Below, in pieces: positions 16,545 to 24,485 of a DNA stretch of 56,507 nucleotides; position 1 is the first letter of the stretch, and each line of letters starts with the position of its first letter. The DNA is from Acidobacteriaceae bacterium (GTDB lineage: Bacteria > Acidobacteriota > Terriglobia > Terriglobales > Acidobacteriaceae), in contig PKVZ01000226.1 of NCBI GenBank assembly GCA_003131635.1, positions 1 to 56,507 on the forward strand, given 5' to 3'. The notes beneath the pieces were generated by a model that was given only the letters and a program-made list of their open reading frames with translations, searched no databases and was not told the origin of the DNA. A program made the translations under genes and the position numbers.

Positions 16545-17564
16545 ATGAGCCCGCGTTCGCCGATCTGCGTCTCCACCGCACAGCCAAGCGACTCTGGAAC
16601 TCTCCATCGTGGTCGAACGATTTCTCCAGCGGAACGGCACCGGCATTTGCGGCGCAATAACGCTGTCTTGCTTCACAGATCGCGATCGGTAGAGAGAGAG
16701 GTCAAAAACCTACACAAGGAATATCGCAAGGCAGTGGTGCAGGCGCGAGGAACTACTTCCAGGCGGCCGAGCAAAGCTGCTTCGCCCTCCCTTTCTTCCG
16801 CGACCCCGTCGAAGTCCGCCCCCGGCAATGAGAATACGGAATTGGCGGAAAAGATTCAGGAGGCGTCAAGCGTGCTAACTCCCGGTGCCTTTGACATCGA
16901 GGAGTTGTTGTCTAAACTCACCGTGACCCGCCGACTGGAGCCCCAGTTGGAGGAAATCGGCGAAGAATGTGCCGCGGCCGTGAAAGAAACACTGGCAATG
17001 TTTCAAAGAGCACAAGAGTTACACATGAGTCCAATAAGGCTGGTCGGCGAGAACTATAGTGTGATGGTAGCCCGATGTAACCGACTGATTGTTTTTTTTG
17101 AGGGCCTCGAAAAGTTCTTCAAGTATGGCGGGCCGATATTGGTCACCATCGACTTGATCAGGAACTGTATGGCGTTATGGCACGCGATCAAGAATCATGA
17201 CTTGCACGACGGAGGCCGCACGATCGCTTTCCACGTCACCAACATACTTATCTTAGCCTTCGTCAGTATCACGGCCATTTTTGCGCTCATTTGCGCTGCA
17301 TTCGGTATTGCTGCGGAGCTGGCGGTCGTGATCGCCGCTCTTGCTCCGTTTGGAGCCATCATCGGCGTGGCAGCGCTGCCTTTCGTCTTGCTTGCCAAAC
17401 CGCCCGAGAACTACGCCGGAACTCCTTTTGAACAGGCATTCGATACTGCAAAGAAAGAAGGAAACGTAAATTCGAAGGAGTACATGGAGGCGGTTCACGA
17501 ATACTTGCACCACCCCTCTTCCATTAATTTGATACATATGAACGCGATCAGGGATGCCAGATAG
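16545..17564 (+). CDS. Putative T6SS cargo or accessory protein with two membrane segments
   Basis: A 339-residue protein of no recognised family between vgrG and the PAAR-like gene. Visible parts: a basic, Ser/Pro-rich N-terminal 90 residues; a helical charged region (about 98-195); two closely spaced hydrophobic segments (about 231-253 and 258-284); and a soluble C-terminal tail (PFEQAFDTAKKEGNVNSKEY). No signal peptide. The start is the ATG after GAGGAAGGTAACGA. Position next to a spike gene and two membrane segments suit a membrane-disrupting effector or an adaptor, but this is inference; a structural membrane protein is equally possible. Its sequence is less GC-rich than the flanking tss genes and contains a T8 run at 17092-17099. 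Confidence 0.6.
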   Translation: MSPRSPICVSTAQPSDSGTLHRGRTISPAERHRHLRRNNAVLLHRSRSVEREVKNLHKEYRKAVVQARGTTSRRPSKAASPSLSSATPSKSAPGNENTELAEKIQEASSVLTPGAFDIEELLSKLTVTRRLEPQLEEIGEECAAAVKETLAMFQRAQELHMSPIRLVGENYSVMVARCNRLIVFFEGLEKFFKYGGPILVTIDLIRNCMALWHAIKNHDLHDGGRTIAFHVTNILILAFVSITAIFALICAAFGIAAELAVVIAALAPFGAIIGVAALPFVLLAKPPENYAGTPFEQAFDTAKKEGNVNSKEYMEAVHEYLHHPSSINLIHMNAIRDAR

Positions 17565-17674
17565 TGGCTCCGTCTAACCGCCTGGCAGCGGCAGGGACTT
17601 GGGTTTAGCAACAAGATGAGACCGGTGTTGTTCCGTGCGGCCTTGCGCTTCTGGCTGGCCGCTGCCAGCCAAGC

Positions 17675-18064
17675 TTACGGCACCATCACCGTAACCTCTC
17701 CCGGATCCACGAACGTAATCACCCCGCCCCACATGCACATCAACTGCGAAGTGTCATCGAGCGTGGGCATTTCGCCCAGCAGTACGGTCGGCGCTCCTGG
17801 AACCCACGGCGCTACCGTTGCCGGTATGCACGGCATCGGCGTGAGCACGCCCATCGCGGCGGCCGTGGCCGCGGCCACCATTGGATTCGCCGGCGACATG
17901 CACATGCCGAATGGCATGATGTTCACTAAGGGAATGTTGTCCATGATATTGGCATCCGGCATTTCACTGGTGAACACCATGTTGGTGGGCAGAACCACCA
18001 GCGAACTAGGCGCCATGCCGAAGCTGCACATCATCGTTGCACCCATACAGACTTGCATTGGCAT
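17675..18064 (-). CDS. PAAR-like spike-tip protein (DUF4280)
   Basis: A 129-residue protein on the minus strand. It carries the DUF4280 pattern: MQVCMGATMMCSFGMAPSSL, then a core with NIMDNIPLVNIMPFGMC, NPMVAAATAAAMGVLTPMPC, and late LMCMWGGVITFVDPGEV. DUF4280 proteins are described as PAAR-like tips that sharpen VgrG and carry effectors. The ATG at 18064 has GGGAGG 8 bp upstream; the GTG nine bases further upstream has none. An open frame also exists on the plus strand (17616-18104), but it has no family resemblance and the minus-strand reading fits the family throughout. It is opposite to its neighbours, so it must be transcribed separately from vgrG. Confidence 0.88.
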   Translation of the reverse strand: MPMQVCMGATMMCSFGMAPSSLVVLPTNMVFTSEMPDANIMDNIPLVNIMPFGMCMSPANPMVAAATAAAMGVLTPMPCIPATVAPWVPGAPTVLLGEMPTLDDTSQLMCMWGGVITFVDPGEVTVMVP

Positions 18065-18233
18065 CGCCAGCACCTCCCGCCGTTTTGGCTGCCCCGCATT
18101 CTAGCAAAGCTGCCTGCGAATGCAACCCGCTTCCCCAAACATTGCACCCAAGCCGTTTCCGCCCCTGAATCCTCACATCTTCAGTTTTTCATGTACTACG
18201 TGCAGGAATGCCCGTAAGGGTAAGCGCTTGAAA

Positions 18234-18239
18234 TATAAT
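18234..18239 (+). promoter_or_regulatory. TATAAT-like -10 box before the 18357 gene
   Basis: TATAAT within GCTTGAAATATAATCG, about 118 bp upstream of the 18357 start. No good -35 at 17 bp spacing. The 18065-18356 stretch otherwise holds no gene. Confidence 0.3.
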
Positions 18240-18356
18240 CGTTAACTAGAAGAGAACCCAGTAAGTAACCCCAGTAACCTTGAAGGAAGTAACGGCATCC
18301 TACACTATTGCCGAAGGTATAAGAATGGGGCTGTCGAAGAAGTGAGGTGTACGCAA

Positions 18357-18698
18357 ATGGCAAAAAAGAAAGTTACGTCGGGAATGTGGCGGATCGATCC
18401 CCAGAAACAGTCACGGGTTATGGACCGGTTTGGCCGAACCGTGGCCTCGATGGAACCGGAAGTCGACCCCAATCTCATTGCGTCGGCCCCAGATATGTTC
18501 GAACTACTCGAAAGGCTTGAGGACGAAAGCTCCATTCCAGAAGAGCTTATCGAGGAGATCCAGATGGTGCTCAGCCGCGCCCGTGGGGATTTTGGCTTGG
18601 CCGTCTTTTCCCGCAGTTCTTTCAAGCGACGTATGAGCAATAAAGAATGGCTGGATTTCATGGACGGGCTGCTGAAACCCCCGTTCGGAACACAATAG
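18357..18698 (+). CDS. Hypothetical protein (113 aa) in the T6SS cluster
   Basis: A small acidic soluble protein. It begins MAKKKVTSGMWRIDPQKQSR; its central segment DPNLIASAPDMFELLERLED resembles the short phage-type motif with LIAAAPxLLxAL seen in many small prophage proteins. There is no signal peptide or membrane segment. The ATG at 18357 is chosen over a GTG at 18342 because GAGGT lies 8 bp upstream of it. It lies between the DUF4280 gene and tssK1. It could be an immunity or chaperone partner for a local cargo, or a remnant of phage origin; neither is shown. Confidence 0.55.
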   Translation: MAKKKVTSGMWRIDPQKQSRVMDRFGRTVASMEPEVDPNLIASAPDMFELLERLEDESSIPEELIEEIQMVLSRARGDFGLAVFSRSSFKRRMSNKEWLDFMDGLLKPPFGTQ

Positions 18699-18710
18699 CC
18701 ATCCACCACT

Positions 18711-18723
18711 GTTCACAGTGAAC
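18711..18723. repeat. Short inverted repeat upstream of tssK1
   Basis: GTTCAC-A-GTGAAC, a perfect 6-bp dyad just after the small gene. The remaining upstream stretch (18699-18997) holds no other gene; a second dyad CAATAA-TTG-TTATTG is at 18912-18926. Possible operator, unproven. Confidence 0.3.
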
Positions 18724-18997
18724 GGCTCTCTACGCCGAGAAGCATCCGTCCTGAAGACGTAGCCTGCTGCGCCTTTTCGTAGCACCGAGCGACCCCTGCC
18801 GGCGCCGAACCTGTTTCTGATCTTGACGCAGCAAACAGTCATTAATCTTGAAACCTCCATTCCTTGCGGCGAAAGCTGAACCATTTCTGATTTGCCTTTG
18901 CTTCCTGGCCCAATAATTGTTATTGTGGGCAGCCGCGGGGAAACAGCTTGGATCATGCGTCCAGCCAATCTCACGCAGGCGAGTGCGCGGCGATTCT

Positions 18998-20356
18998 ATG
19001 AAGCAACTGCAACCTGTCATCTGGACCAAGGGAACGTTCCTCACTCCCCAGCATTTGCAGACCCAGGACAGGTTTATCGAAGACACGCTGAACTTCCGCC
19101 TGCAAGCGCTGAAGTTCTGCGCCTGGGGCTTCAATGAACTGATCATCAACCAGGAAATGCTCGGCGAAGGTCAGTTCGTGGTTTCCCGCGCGGCTGGCAT
19201 TTTTCCCGATGGCCTGCTGTTCGACGTGCCCGACGCCGATCCCGCTCCCCCCTCCAAGGCCCTTGCGGAATGGTTCGACCCCGCGACCAAGAGTCTCGAC
19301 GTATATCTTTCCATCCCGGACTACCGCCAGCGCGGACTGAATGTTTCAGTGGCTCAACGCGACGGCAGCAGCACACGGTATCTCGCGGACTTTACTTCCT
19401 TCCGGGATGAAAACACGGGAACCACCGAAAAGCCAGTTCAAGTTGCGCGCAAGAATCTCCGCTTGTTGGTTGAGGGCGAAAGCCGTGAAGGCTGCTCCGT
19501 GCTGCGCATCGCCAACGTAGAACGAACCAAGGCGGGAACGTTCGTTTTGAATCACCATTTCGTACCTCCCTTGATCGACATAAATGCCAGCGAATATCTG
19601 GCGGGATTGCTGCGCGGTCTGATCGAGATTCTTTCCGCCCGCAGTACCCAGCTCTCCGGCAGCCGCAGGCAGAAGAATCAAAGCCTGGCGGATTTCACCG
19701 CGTCCGATATTGCGAATTTTTGGCTGCTCTACACCGTGAACTCGCACTTCCCGGTTTTCAGCCATTTGTTCGAAAGCAAGCAGGCTCATCCCGAGGAACT
19801 GTATTCGGAAATGGTTTCGCTCGCTGGTTCGTTGACCACTTTTTCGCCCAAGCTGCGCCCGCGCGATCTACCGCTATACGCGCACGATGCGCTGGGTCCG
19901 GTCTTCGCCGACCTGGACGAGAAACTGCGCTCTCTGCTGGAAACTGTCGTGCCCACGAACCTGGTTTCTCTGCCCCTGAAACAGGTGAAGGGTTCGATCT
20001 ATGCCACCGCGATCGATAATGAAAAATATCTGGCGAATACCCGGATGTATCTCGCGGTAAATGCCGAAACCAGCTCAGACGTAGTCATCCAGAAAGTACC
20101 GCAGCTGGTGAAAGTCTGCTCGGCGACCCACATTGAGCACTTGATCAAAAATGCGTTGCCCGGAGTGCAACTCAAGCATCTCCCGAACCCACCCAGCGCC
20201 ATTCCGGTAAAGCTGAAATATCAGTACTTCAGCGTCAACCAGTCCGGAGCCGCATGGGAGGCGGTGACTCGCGCCCGCAATCTCGCGGCTTACGTGCCCG
20301 GAGACCTGCCCAATCCAACCATGGAATTATTGATCTTGCTGCCGCAGGCAAGTTGA
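18998..20356 (+). CDS. tssK: T6SS baseplate-membrane linker TssK, copy 1
   Basis: A 452-residue TssK (ImpJ/VasE) protein that joins the baseplate to the membrane complex. Family features: VIWTKGTFLTPQHLQTQDRF near the start (about residues 8-27), AGIFPDGLLFDVP, EYLAGLLRGLIEIL, the HPEELYSEMVSLAGSLTTF block and a C-terminal FSVNQSGAAWEAVTRARNLA. ATG at 18998 chosen; the longer open frame from 18917 adds 27 residues not needed. It is a monocistronic-looking gene: a minus-strand gene follows at once. A second full-length TssK is encoded at 22379-23734; the two differ widely in residues but share all blocks. Confidence 0.93.
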   Translation: MKQLQPVIWTKGTFLTPQHLQTQDRFIEDTLNFRLQALKFCAWGFNELIINQEMLGEGQFVVSRAAGIFPDGLLFDVPDADPAPPSKALAEWFDPATKSLDVYLSIPDYRQRGLNVSVAQRDGSSTRYLADFTSFRDENTGTTEKPVQVARKNLRLLVEGESREGCSVLRIANVERTKAGTFVLNHHFVPPLIDINASEYLAGLLRGLIEILSARSTQLSGSRRQKNQSLADFTASDIANFWLLYTVNSHFPVFSHLFESKQAHPEELYSEMVSLAGSLTTFSPKLRPRDLPLYAHDALGPVFADLDEKLRSLLETVVPTNLVSLPLKQVKGSIYATAIDNEKYLANTRMYLAVNAETSSDVVIQKVPQLVKVCSATHIEHLIKNALPGVQLKHLPNPPSAIPVKLKYQYFSVNQSGAAWEAVTRARNLAAYVPGDLPNPTMELLILLPQAS

Positions 20357-20370
20357 TTCGTGCCAACTCC

Positions 20371-22077
20371 TCAATGCTTGATCGCGAAATAAACAATCAG
20401 CAGCACTGCGATGATGAGTGACACGTTCAGAATGATGATCATCGGCAAGTAGGAGGCCTTTGGCTTCGGAGCCAGCGCTCCCAACTCAGGCACTTTCGGA
20501 GCGGCTGGAGCTGCGGGTAATTTCGGCGCCGGCGGCGCTGCAATCTTTGGCGCAGGCGGAGCCGCTACCGCCGGCATTTTGAAAGCTGGGAGCCCGCCTG
20601 CCGCGCCCGGACCTTCTTCTGCAGCCGCCTTCTCCTCTGAAGACTTCAGACTCGCAATTCCACCCGAGATAATACGCGTATATTCACTCGGTCCACTCGG
20701 CGGCGGAGACGGGCTGGGGGCCGAATGTCCCCCGGGAATGGAAAACACCTGGGTGGCGCCATCCTGCACGGATGGTCGCGGACCGCCAGCACTCGCTCGT
20801 GGAACAGCGGGCGGGTCCGGCGGCTTGACCGCGGGCTCCTTCGGCGAAAGCACCGGCTCTGTCCACTTCGGCTCCGCGAACGTCGGTGCCTTCTGGCTTC
20901 CATTTCCTTTCGTTTCGCCACTTGGCAACAGCGGCTCGCTTGCAGCAGAAAGCTGACTCGCGTCGCCAAACGAGCGCGTAAACGATCCAGGCTCCGTTCG
21001 CAAAGGTTCTGTTCGCAAAGGCGCTTCTTCGACTGGACCCGCCGAAGAGGACATCGCGGCGAAGGGGTTGTCTTTACCCGAGCCGAACATTTGCGTAAAT
21101 TCCCCGGGAACTTTTCCGCGAGGCGTGCTCGCCACGTTAGGCAGGACGTCCGGAATTTCCGCCGGCCGCTCACCGTCAAAGGGTCCCTGAAAAAATCTGG
21201 TGAAGTCCCCCGCCTTTCCGTCATCGACTTTGCGGGCAGCATCGATTCTTTTCGGACTCTCTATCTCTCGTATCTCAGGCTTGGGGCTCGGCCGGAACAA
21301 GGCAGTAAACCCACCGAGTTCCGGCAGCGTGCCATCCACAGGGATCGCGGATGGCCCCGTGCCGCCCGCCTTGTCTGCCGGAGCTCCAATCCGCTCAATT
21401 CCTTGGCCTGCCGACTCAACGGGAACCTCGTTCGCCGGGACTCGCGACGGTTCGCTGGAGCCCACGAAAAACTGCTTGGTAAAGTCGCCCGGCTCCTGCC
21501 GCGCGGCGCCTGGTTGTGGCCCAAAGCTGATTCCTTCGAGATCGTCACTCGGAGGTCGCGAAGACACCCCCGGCAACTTTACCGCTTCTTGAGACGAGTT
21601 CGTGGCAGTCTCGACCGGCGGCCGCAATCCAAAAAAGCCGGTTGGAGGGTGAACTGGCTGACTGAACGAGGGCTGCACCGCTACTTCGCCGTCGTTTGAC
21701 CGGGGTAAAGCGCTGACCGCTGGGGGCTCGGGCGGGATCGTCCGCTCCACCGTAATCTCTCGCGTCTCCGCCGTAGCCATCTCATAAGCTTGCGTCCATT
21801 GCCGCAGCGCCGCATCATCCGGAAACTGCGTTACCAGGTAGGCGTAACTTGTGCTGCCGTATCTTCCGGCTGCAATCACTAATCCAGGCGGCTCCGGAGC
21901 GGCAGCGCGGAACGACTCTAATGCCCACAGCACCGTCGGCTGGTCGGCTTTCTTTACGGGTGCGTCGAAAATGTAAACCAGCACGCGGTCGCCGCTGGCC
22001 ACGTCGCGGCCCACGAATGTCTCCAAGCGGCCCGTGGTGATTGCGTCAGAAAGCTCGTACTTGTCGGCGAACTTCAT
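20371..22077 (-). CDS. Tail-anchored FT-motif protein in the T6SS cluster
   Basis: A 568-residue protein with no assigned function. The N-terminal 100 residues (KYELSDAITTGRLETFVGRD; RVLVYIFDAP) resemble an incomplete kinase-like N-lobe. A long Pro/Ser-rich region follows with at least six related motifs: PGDFTKQF (197-204), GGFTALF (255-261), GDFTRFF (290-296), PGEFTQMF (324-331), PGSFTRSF (363-370) and PSEYTRII (463-470). The C-terminus is an alanine/proline-rich stretch and a single hydrophobic segment at 542-568 ending KH, as in a tail-anchored inner-membrane protein with the rest in the cytoplasm. It lies between two tssK genes but is transcribed oppositely. Repeated short motifs suggest docking sites or kinase targets; this is inference. 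Confidence 0.75.
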   Translation of the reverse strand: MKFADKYELSDAITTGRLETFVGRDVASGDRVLVYIFDAPVKKADQPTVLWALESFRAAAPEPPGLVIAAGRYGSTSYAYLVTQFPDDAALRQWTQAYEMATAETREITVERTIPPEPPAVSALPRSNDGEVAVQPSFSQPVHPPTGFFGLRPPVETATNSSQEAVKLPGVSSRPPSDDLEGISFGPQPGAARQEPGDFTKQFFVGSSEPSRVPANEVPVESAGQGIERIGAPADKAGGTGPSAIPVDGTLPELGGFTALFRPSPKPEIREIESPKRIDAARKVDDGKAGDFTRFFQGPFDGERPAEIPDVLPNVASTPRGKVPGEFTQMFGSGKDNPFAAMSSSAGPVEEAPLRTEPLRTEPGSFTRSFGDASQLSAASEPLLPSGETKGNGSQKAPTFAEPKWTEPVLSPKEPAVKPPDPPAVPRASAGGPRPSVQDGATQVFSIPGGHSAPSPSPPPSGPSEYTRIISGGIASLKSSEEKAAAEEGPGAAGGLPAFKMPAVAAPPAPKIAAPPAPKLPAAPAAPKVPELGALAPKPKASYLPMIIILNVSLIIAVLLIVYFAIKH

Positions 22078-22252
22078 CGCTTCGGATGTACCCTGGCAAA
22101 GCTGCCCAAAACACGTCCACTATATTACGAAACATAAGGGCGTGTATTACAAAATCGCTTGTCGCGACGCTTGGGCGGCCTGTCTCCAACTGATACCCAA
22201 TCACCGGCAACCCCTGTGGACGCCCCAGCGCCCCACATTACACTCCATCATC

Positions 22253-22281
22253 TTGACAGTAAAGAGGTAAACACCTAGCAT
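22253..22281 (+). promoter_or_regulatory. Probable sigma-70 promoter for tssK2-tssL-tssM
   Basis: TTGACA (22253-22258), 17-bp spacer, TAGCAT (22276-22281; 4 of 6 to TATAAT), 97 bp upstream of tssK2. It lies in the 301-bp divergent gap 22078-22378, which also must hold the promoter of the minus-strand FT-motif gene; no gene was seen there. Confidence 0.6.
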
Positions 22282-22378
22282 CGCTGGCCAAGGCTTCGTT
22301 TCATCTTTTGCTGTCTGATTCTTGTTTCGCGGCTGGTTTGTGCAAACATTCCCGCCGCCGTTGCCCAGGTGAGTAAGC

Positions 22379-23734
22379 ATGAAGTCGCTTTCCAGAATCG
22401 TATGGGCTGAAGGAATGTATCTCGGCCCGCATCACTTCCAGGCACAGAATCGCTATTTCGAAGAGTCGGTACACTTCGCGACGGCAAGCCTCTGGAAAAA
22501 CGCCTACGGTTTTTCTGCCTGCCAACTTGATGCCGACGCCCTGCGCAACGGAACCGTGGCTCTGCTCCATGCCCGCGGGATTTTTGAGGATGGATTGCCC
22601 TTTGACATTCCCGGGTGTGATTCGCTGCCCCCCTCTCGCAATGTCGCCGGAGTCTTCCCCCCCACTGCCGATCATCTCACCGTTTCTTTGGCCGTGCCTC
22701 GATGGCTTCCGGACGGGCAGAACTGCGACTTGCAATCTGCCCCAGGTACCAATGCCCGCTACACCGGCGTGGTCGAGATGCTGCATGATGAAAATACTGG
22801 GCGCGACGAAAAGCCAGTCCAGTTGGGCCACAAGAACATTCGTCTGATCCTCGAGTTCGAGCCGCAGGAAGAGGTTCTTACTCTTCCGCTCGCCCGCTTG
22901 ATGCGCGATGGCTCAGGCCATTTTGTTTTCGACCCCGCGTTTGTGCCGCCGTCAATACGCCTGAGTGCAAGCGAGCATCTAACCGGAATGCTGCAGAGAC
23001 TGGTCGAAATTCTTGAAGACAAGAGCGCCGTGGTTTCCCGGGAACAACAGCAGGCCGCTGGGAAGTTTCAGGCCGGCATGTCAGCCCGCCACGTCTCCCA
23101 GTTTTGGTTTCTGCATGCCATTAACTCCAGCCTGACCCCGCTTCGCCATCTCCTGCTTTCGAAGCACGGCCATCCCGAAGAGCTTTTCCGCGAGATGTCG
23201 CGCCTGGCGGGCGCTCTCTGCACTTTTGGTTTGGAGGTTCATCCCCGGTCTTTGCCGCACTACGATCATCGCGACCCCGGCCCAGGCTTCGACGCGCTGG
23301 ATGAGCATATCCGCCGCCATCTCGAGGTCGTTGCTCCATCGCAAGCCATTCAGATTCCGCTGAAAGCCGTTGAGCGTTATTTCTACGAAGGCGAAGTCAA
23401 GGACCAACGCTGCTTCGAGCGCTCCCGCTGGATCATCGGAGTTCACTCCCCCGTGGGCGAGGCTGACCTAATTTCGAAGGTTCCTCAACTGGTCAAGGTG
23501 TGTTCTTCCAAGTTTGTTCCGGAATTAGTGAAACGAGCACTACCAGGTTTGACACTAACTCATTTGGAGGTCCCCCCGGCCGCGGTGGCCGCCAAGGTTG
23601 AAAGCCAGTACTTTACCGTCAGCCGCAGCGGACCCTGCTGGGAGCACATTATGCAGACCCGCAACGTCGGAGTGTATGTACCCGGTGAACTGCCCGCGCC
23701 GGAGATGGAGTTGGTCGTAATTCTGGAGAGTTGA
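22379..23734 (+). CDS. tssK: T6SS baseplate-membrane linker TssK, copy 2
   Basis: A 451-residue TssK protein. It has the same blocks as copy 1: IVWAEGMYLGPHHFQAQNRY (about 7-26), ARGIFEDGLPFDIP, EHLTGMLQRLVEIL, HPEELFREMSRLAGALCTFG and the end FTVSRSGPCWEHIMQTRNVG. Both copies look complete, so this is a true duplicate or a division of labour, not a remnant. It is 3 bp before tssL, whose operon it heads, and therefore is the copy linked to the membrane complex genes. The probable promoter is at 22253-22281. Interaction partners are inferred from the family. Confidence 0.94.
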   Translation: MKSLSRIVWAEGMYLGPHHFQAQNRYFEESVHFATASLWKNAYGFSACQLDADALRNGTVALLHARGIFEDGLPFDIPGCDSLPPSRNVAGVFPPTADHLTVSLAVPRWLPDGQNCDLQSAPGTNARYTGVVEMLHDENTGRDEKPVQLGHKNIRLILEFEPQEEVLTLPLARLMRDGSGHFVFDPAFVPPSIRLSASEHLTGMLQRLVEILEDKSAVVSREQQQAAGKFQAGMSARHVSQFWFLHAINSSLTPLRHLLLSKHGHPEELFREMSRLAGALCTFGLEVHPRSLPHYDHRDPGPGFDALDEHIRRHLEVVAPSQAIQIPLKAVERYFYEGEVKDQRCFERSRWIIGVHSPVGEADLISKVPQLVKVCSSKFVPELVKRALPGLTLTHLEVPPAAVAAKVESQYFTVSRSGPCWEHIMQTRNVGVYVPGELPAPEMELVVILES

Positions 23735-23737
23735 ACT

Positions 23738-24478
23738 ATGTCTTCGTCGCACGTATCTCCGCTCGGCAGCTATCGCGGTTCAAGCCCCGCGCTCGACCGG
23801 CGTGGCTGGAATCTGGCCCTCGGTTTCCAGGAAGTGTTCACCGCCATCGTGCGCCTGCGCTACAACCGGCAGGCGGTCTCCGACGCGGAATCCTTTCGCG
23901 CGCAGATGAAGCAAGCGCTGCGCGTGGCCGAGCAGGAAGCGCGCAGCCGCGGCTGCAGCGCCGAAGATGTGAAGCAGGTGATTTTTGCGGTCGTCGCCTT
24001 CCTCGACGAGTCCGCGCTCGGTTGCAGGAATCCGGTTTTCGCCGACTGGCCTCGTCTCCCCTTACAGGCTGAATTCTACGGTCACCAGGTCGCTGGAGAA
24101 ATTTTCTTCCAAGAGCTGCAGAAGGCGATGAATCGTCCGGACTCGGTGGAAACCGCGGATCTGCTAGAAGTCTACTACCTCTGCATGCTGCTCGGTTTTA
24201 AAGGACGTTACGCTGCCGGCGGCGATTTGCGTTCCATCATGTCGGCCGTGCAGGAAAAAATTCGGCGCGTGCGTGGACCTCTGACGGCGCTCTCTCCGCG
24301 CGGCGCAATCCCCGCCGACGCCGTCCGCCTCGCGCAGACCGACCCCTGGGTTCGCAGGCTGGCGATTGCCACGCTCGTTACTTCATTGTTGGCCATCTGT
24401 CTTTTTCTGGTCTTCAAGTTTCTTTTGGTTTCTGGTGCGTCTGAACTCTCCGCTCTGGCGGCACAATTGGTGAAATAG
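23738..24478 (+). CDS. tssL: T6SS membrane-complex protein TssL (DotU/IcmH)
   Basis: A 246-residue DotU-family TssL. The cytoplasmic domain carries LGFQEVFTAIVRLRYNRQAV near the N-terminus, DVKQVIFAVVAFLDESAL, and YYLCMLLGFKGRYAAGGD, the typical family core. A single C-terminal membrane segment (about 213-235, ATLVTSLLAICLFLVFKFLL) anchors it in the inner membrane, leaving a very short periplasmic tail with no OmpA-like peptidoglycan-binding domain. It sits between tssK2 (3 bp) and tssM (7 bp), so it is in the same operon. TssL recruits the baseplate and supports TssM. Confidence 0.94.
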   Translation: MSSSHVSPLGSYRGSSPALDRRGWNLALGFQEVFTAIVRLRYNRQAVSDAESFRAQMKQALRVAEQEARSRGCSAEDVKQVIFAVVAFLDESALGCRNPVFADWPRLPLQAEFYGHQVAGEIFFQELQKAMNRPDSVETADLLEVYYLCMLLGFKGRYAAGGDLRSIMSAVQEKIRRVRGPLTALSPRGAIPADAVRLAQTDPWVRRLAIATLVTSLLAICLFLVFKFLLVSGASELSALAAQLVK

Positions 24479-24485
24479 AGGCGAA

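Noticed and set aside
17616-18104. Plus-strand 162-codon frame over the DUF4280 region
   Set aside because: The minus-strand frame matches the DUF4280 pattern throughout and has a Shine-Dalgarno; the plus frame is its shadow.
20725-21699. 324-codon plus-strand frame antisense to the FT-motif protein
   Set aside because: Arg-rich shadow of a high-GC gene, no motifs.
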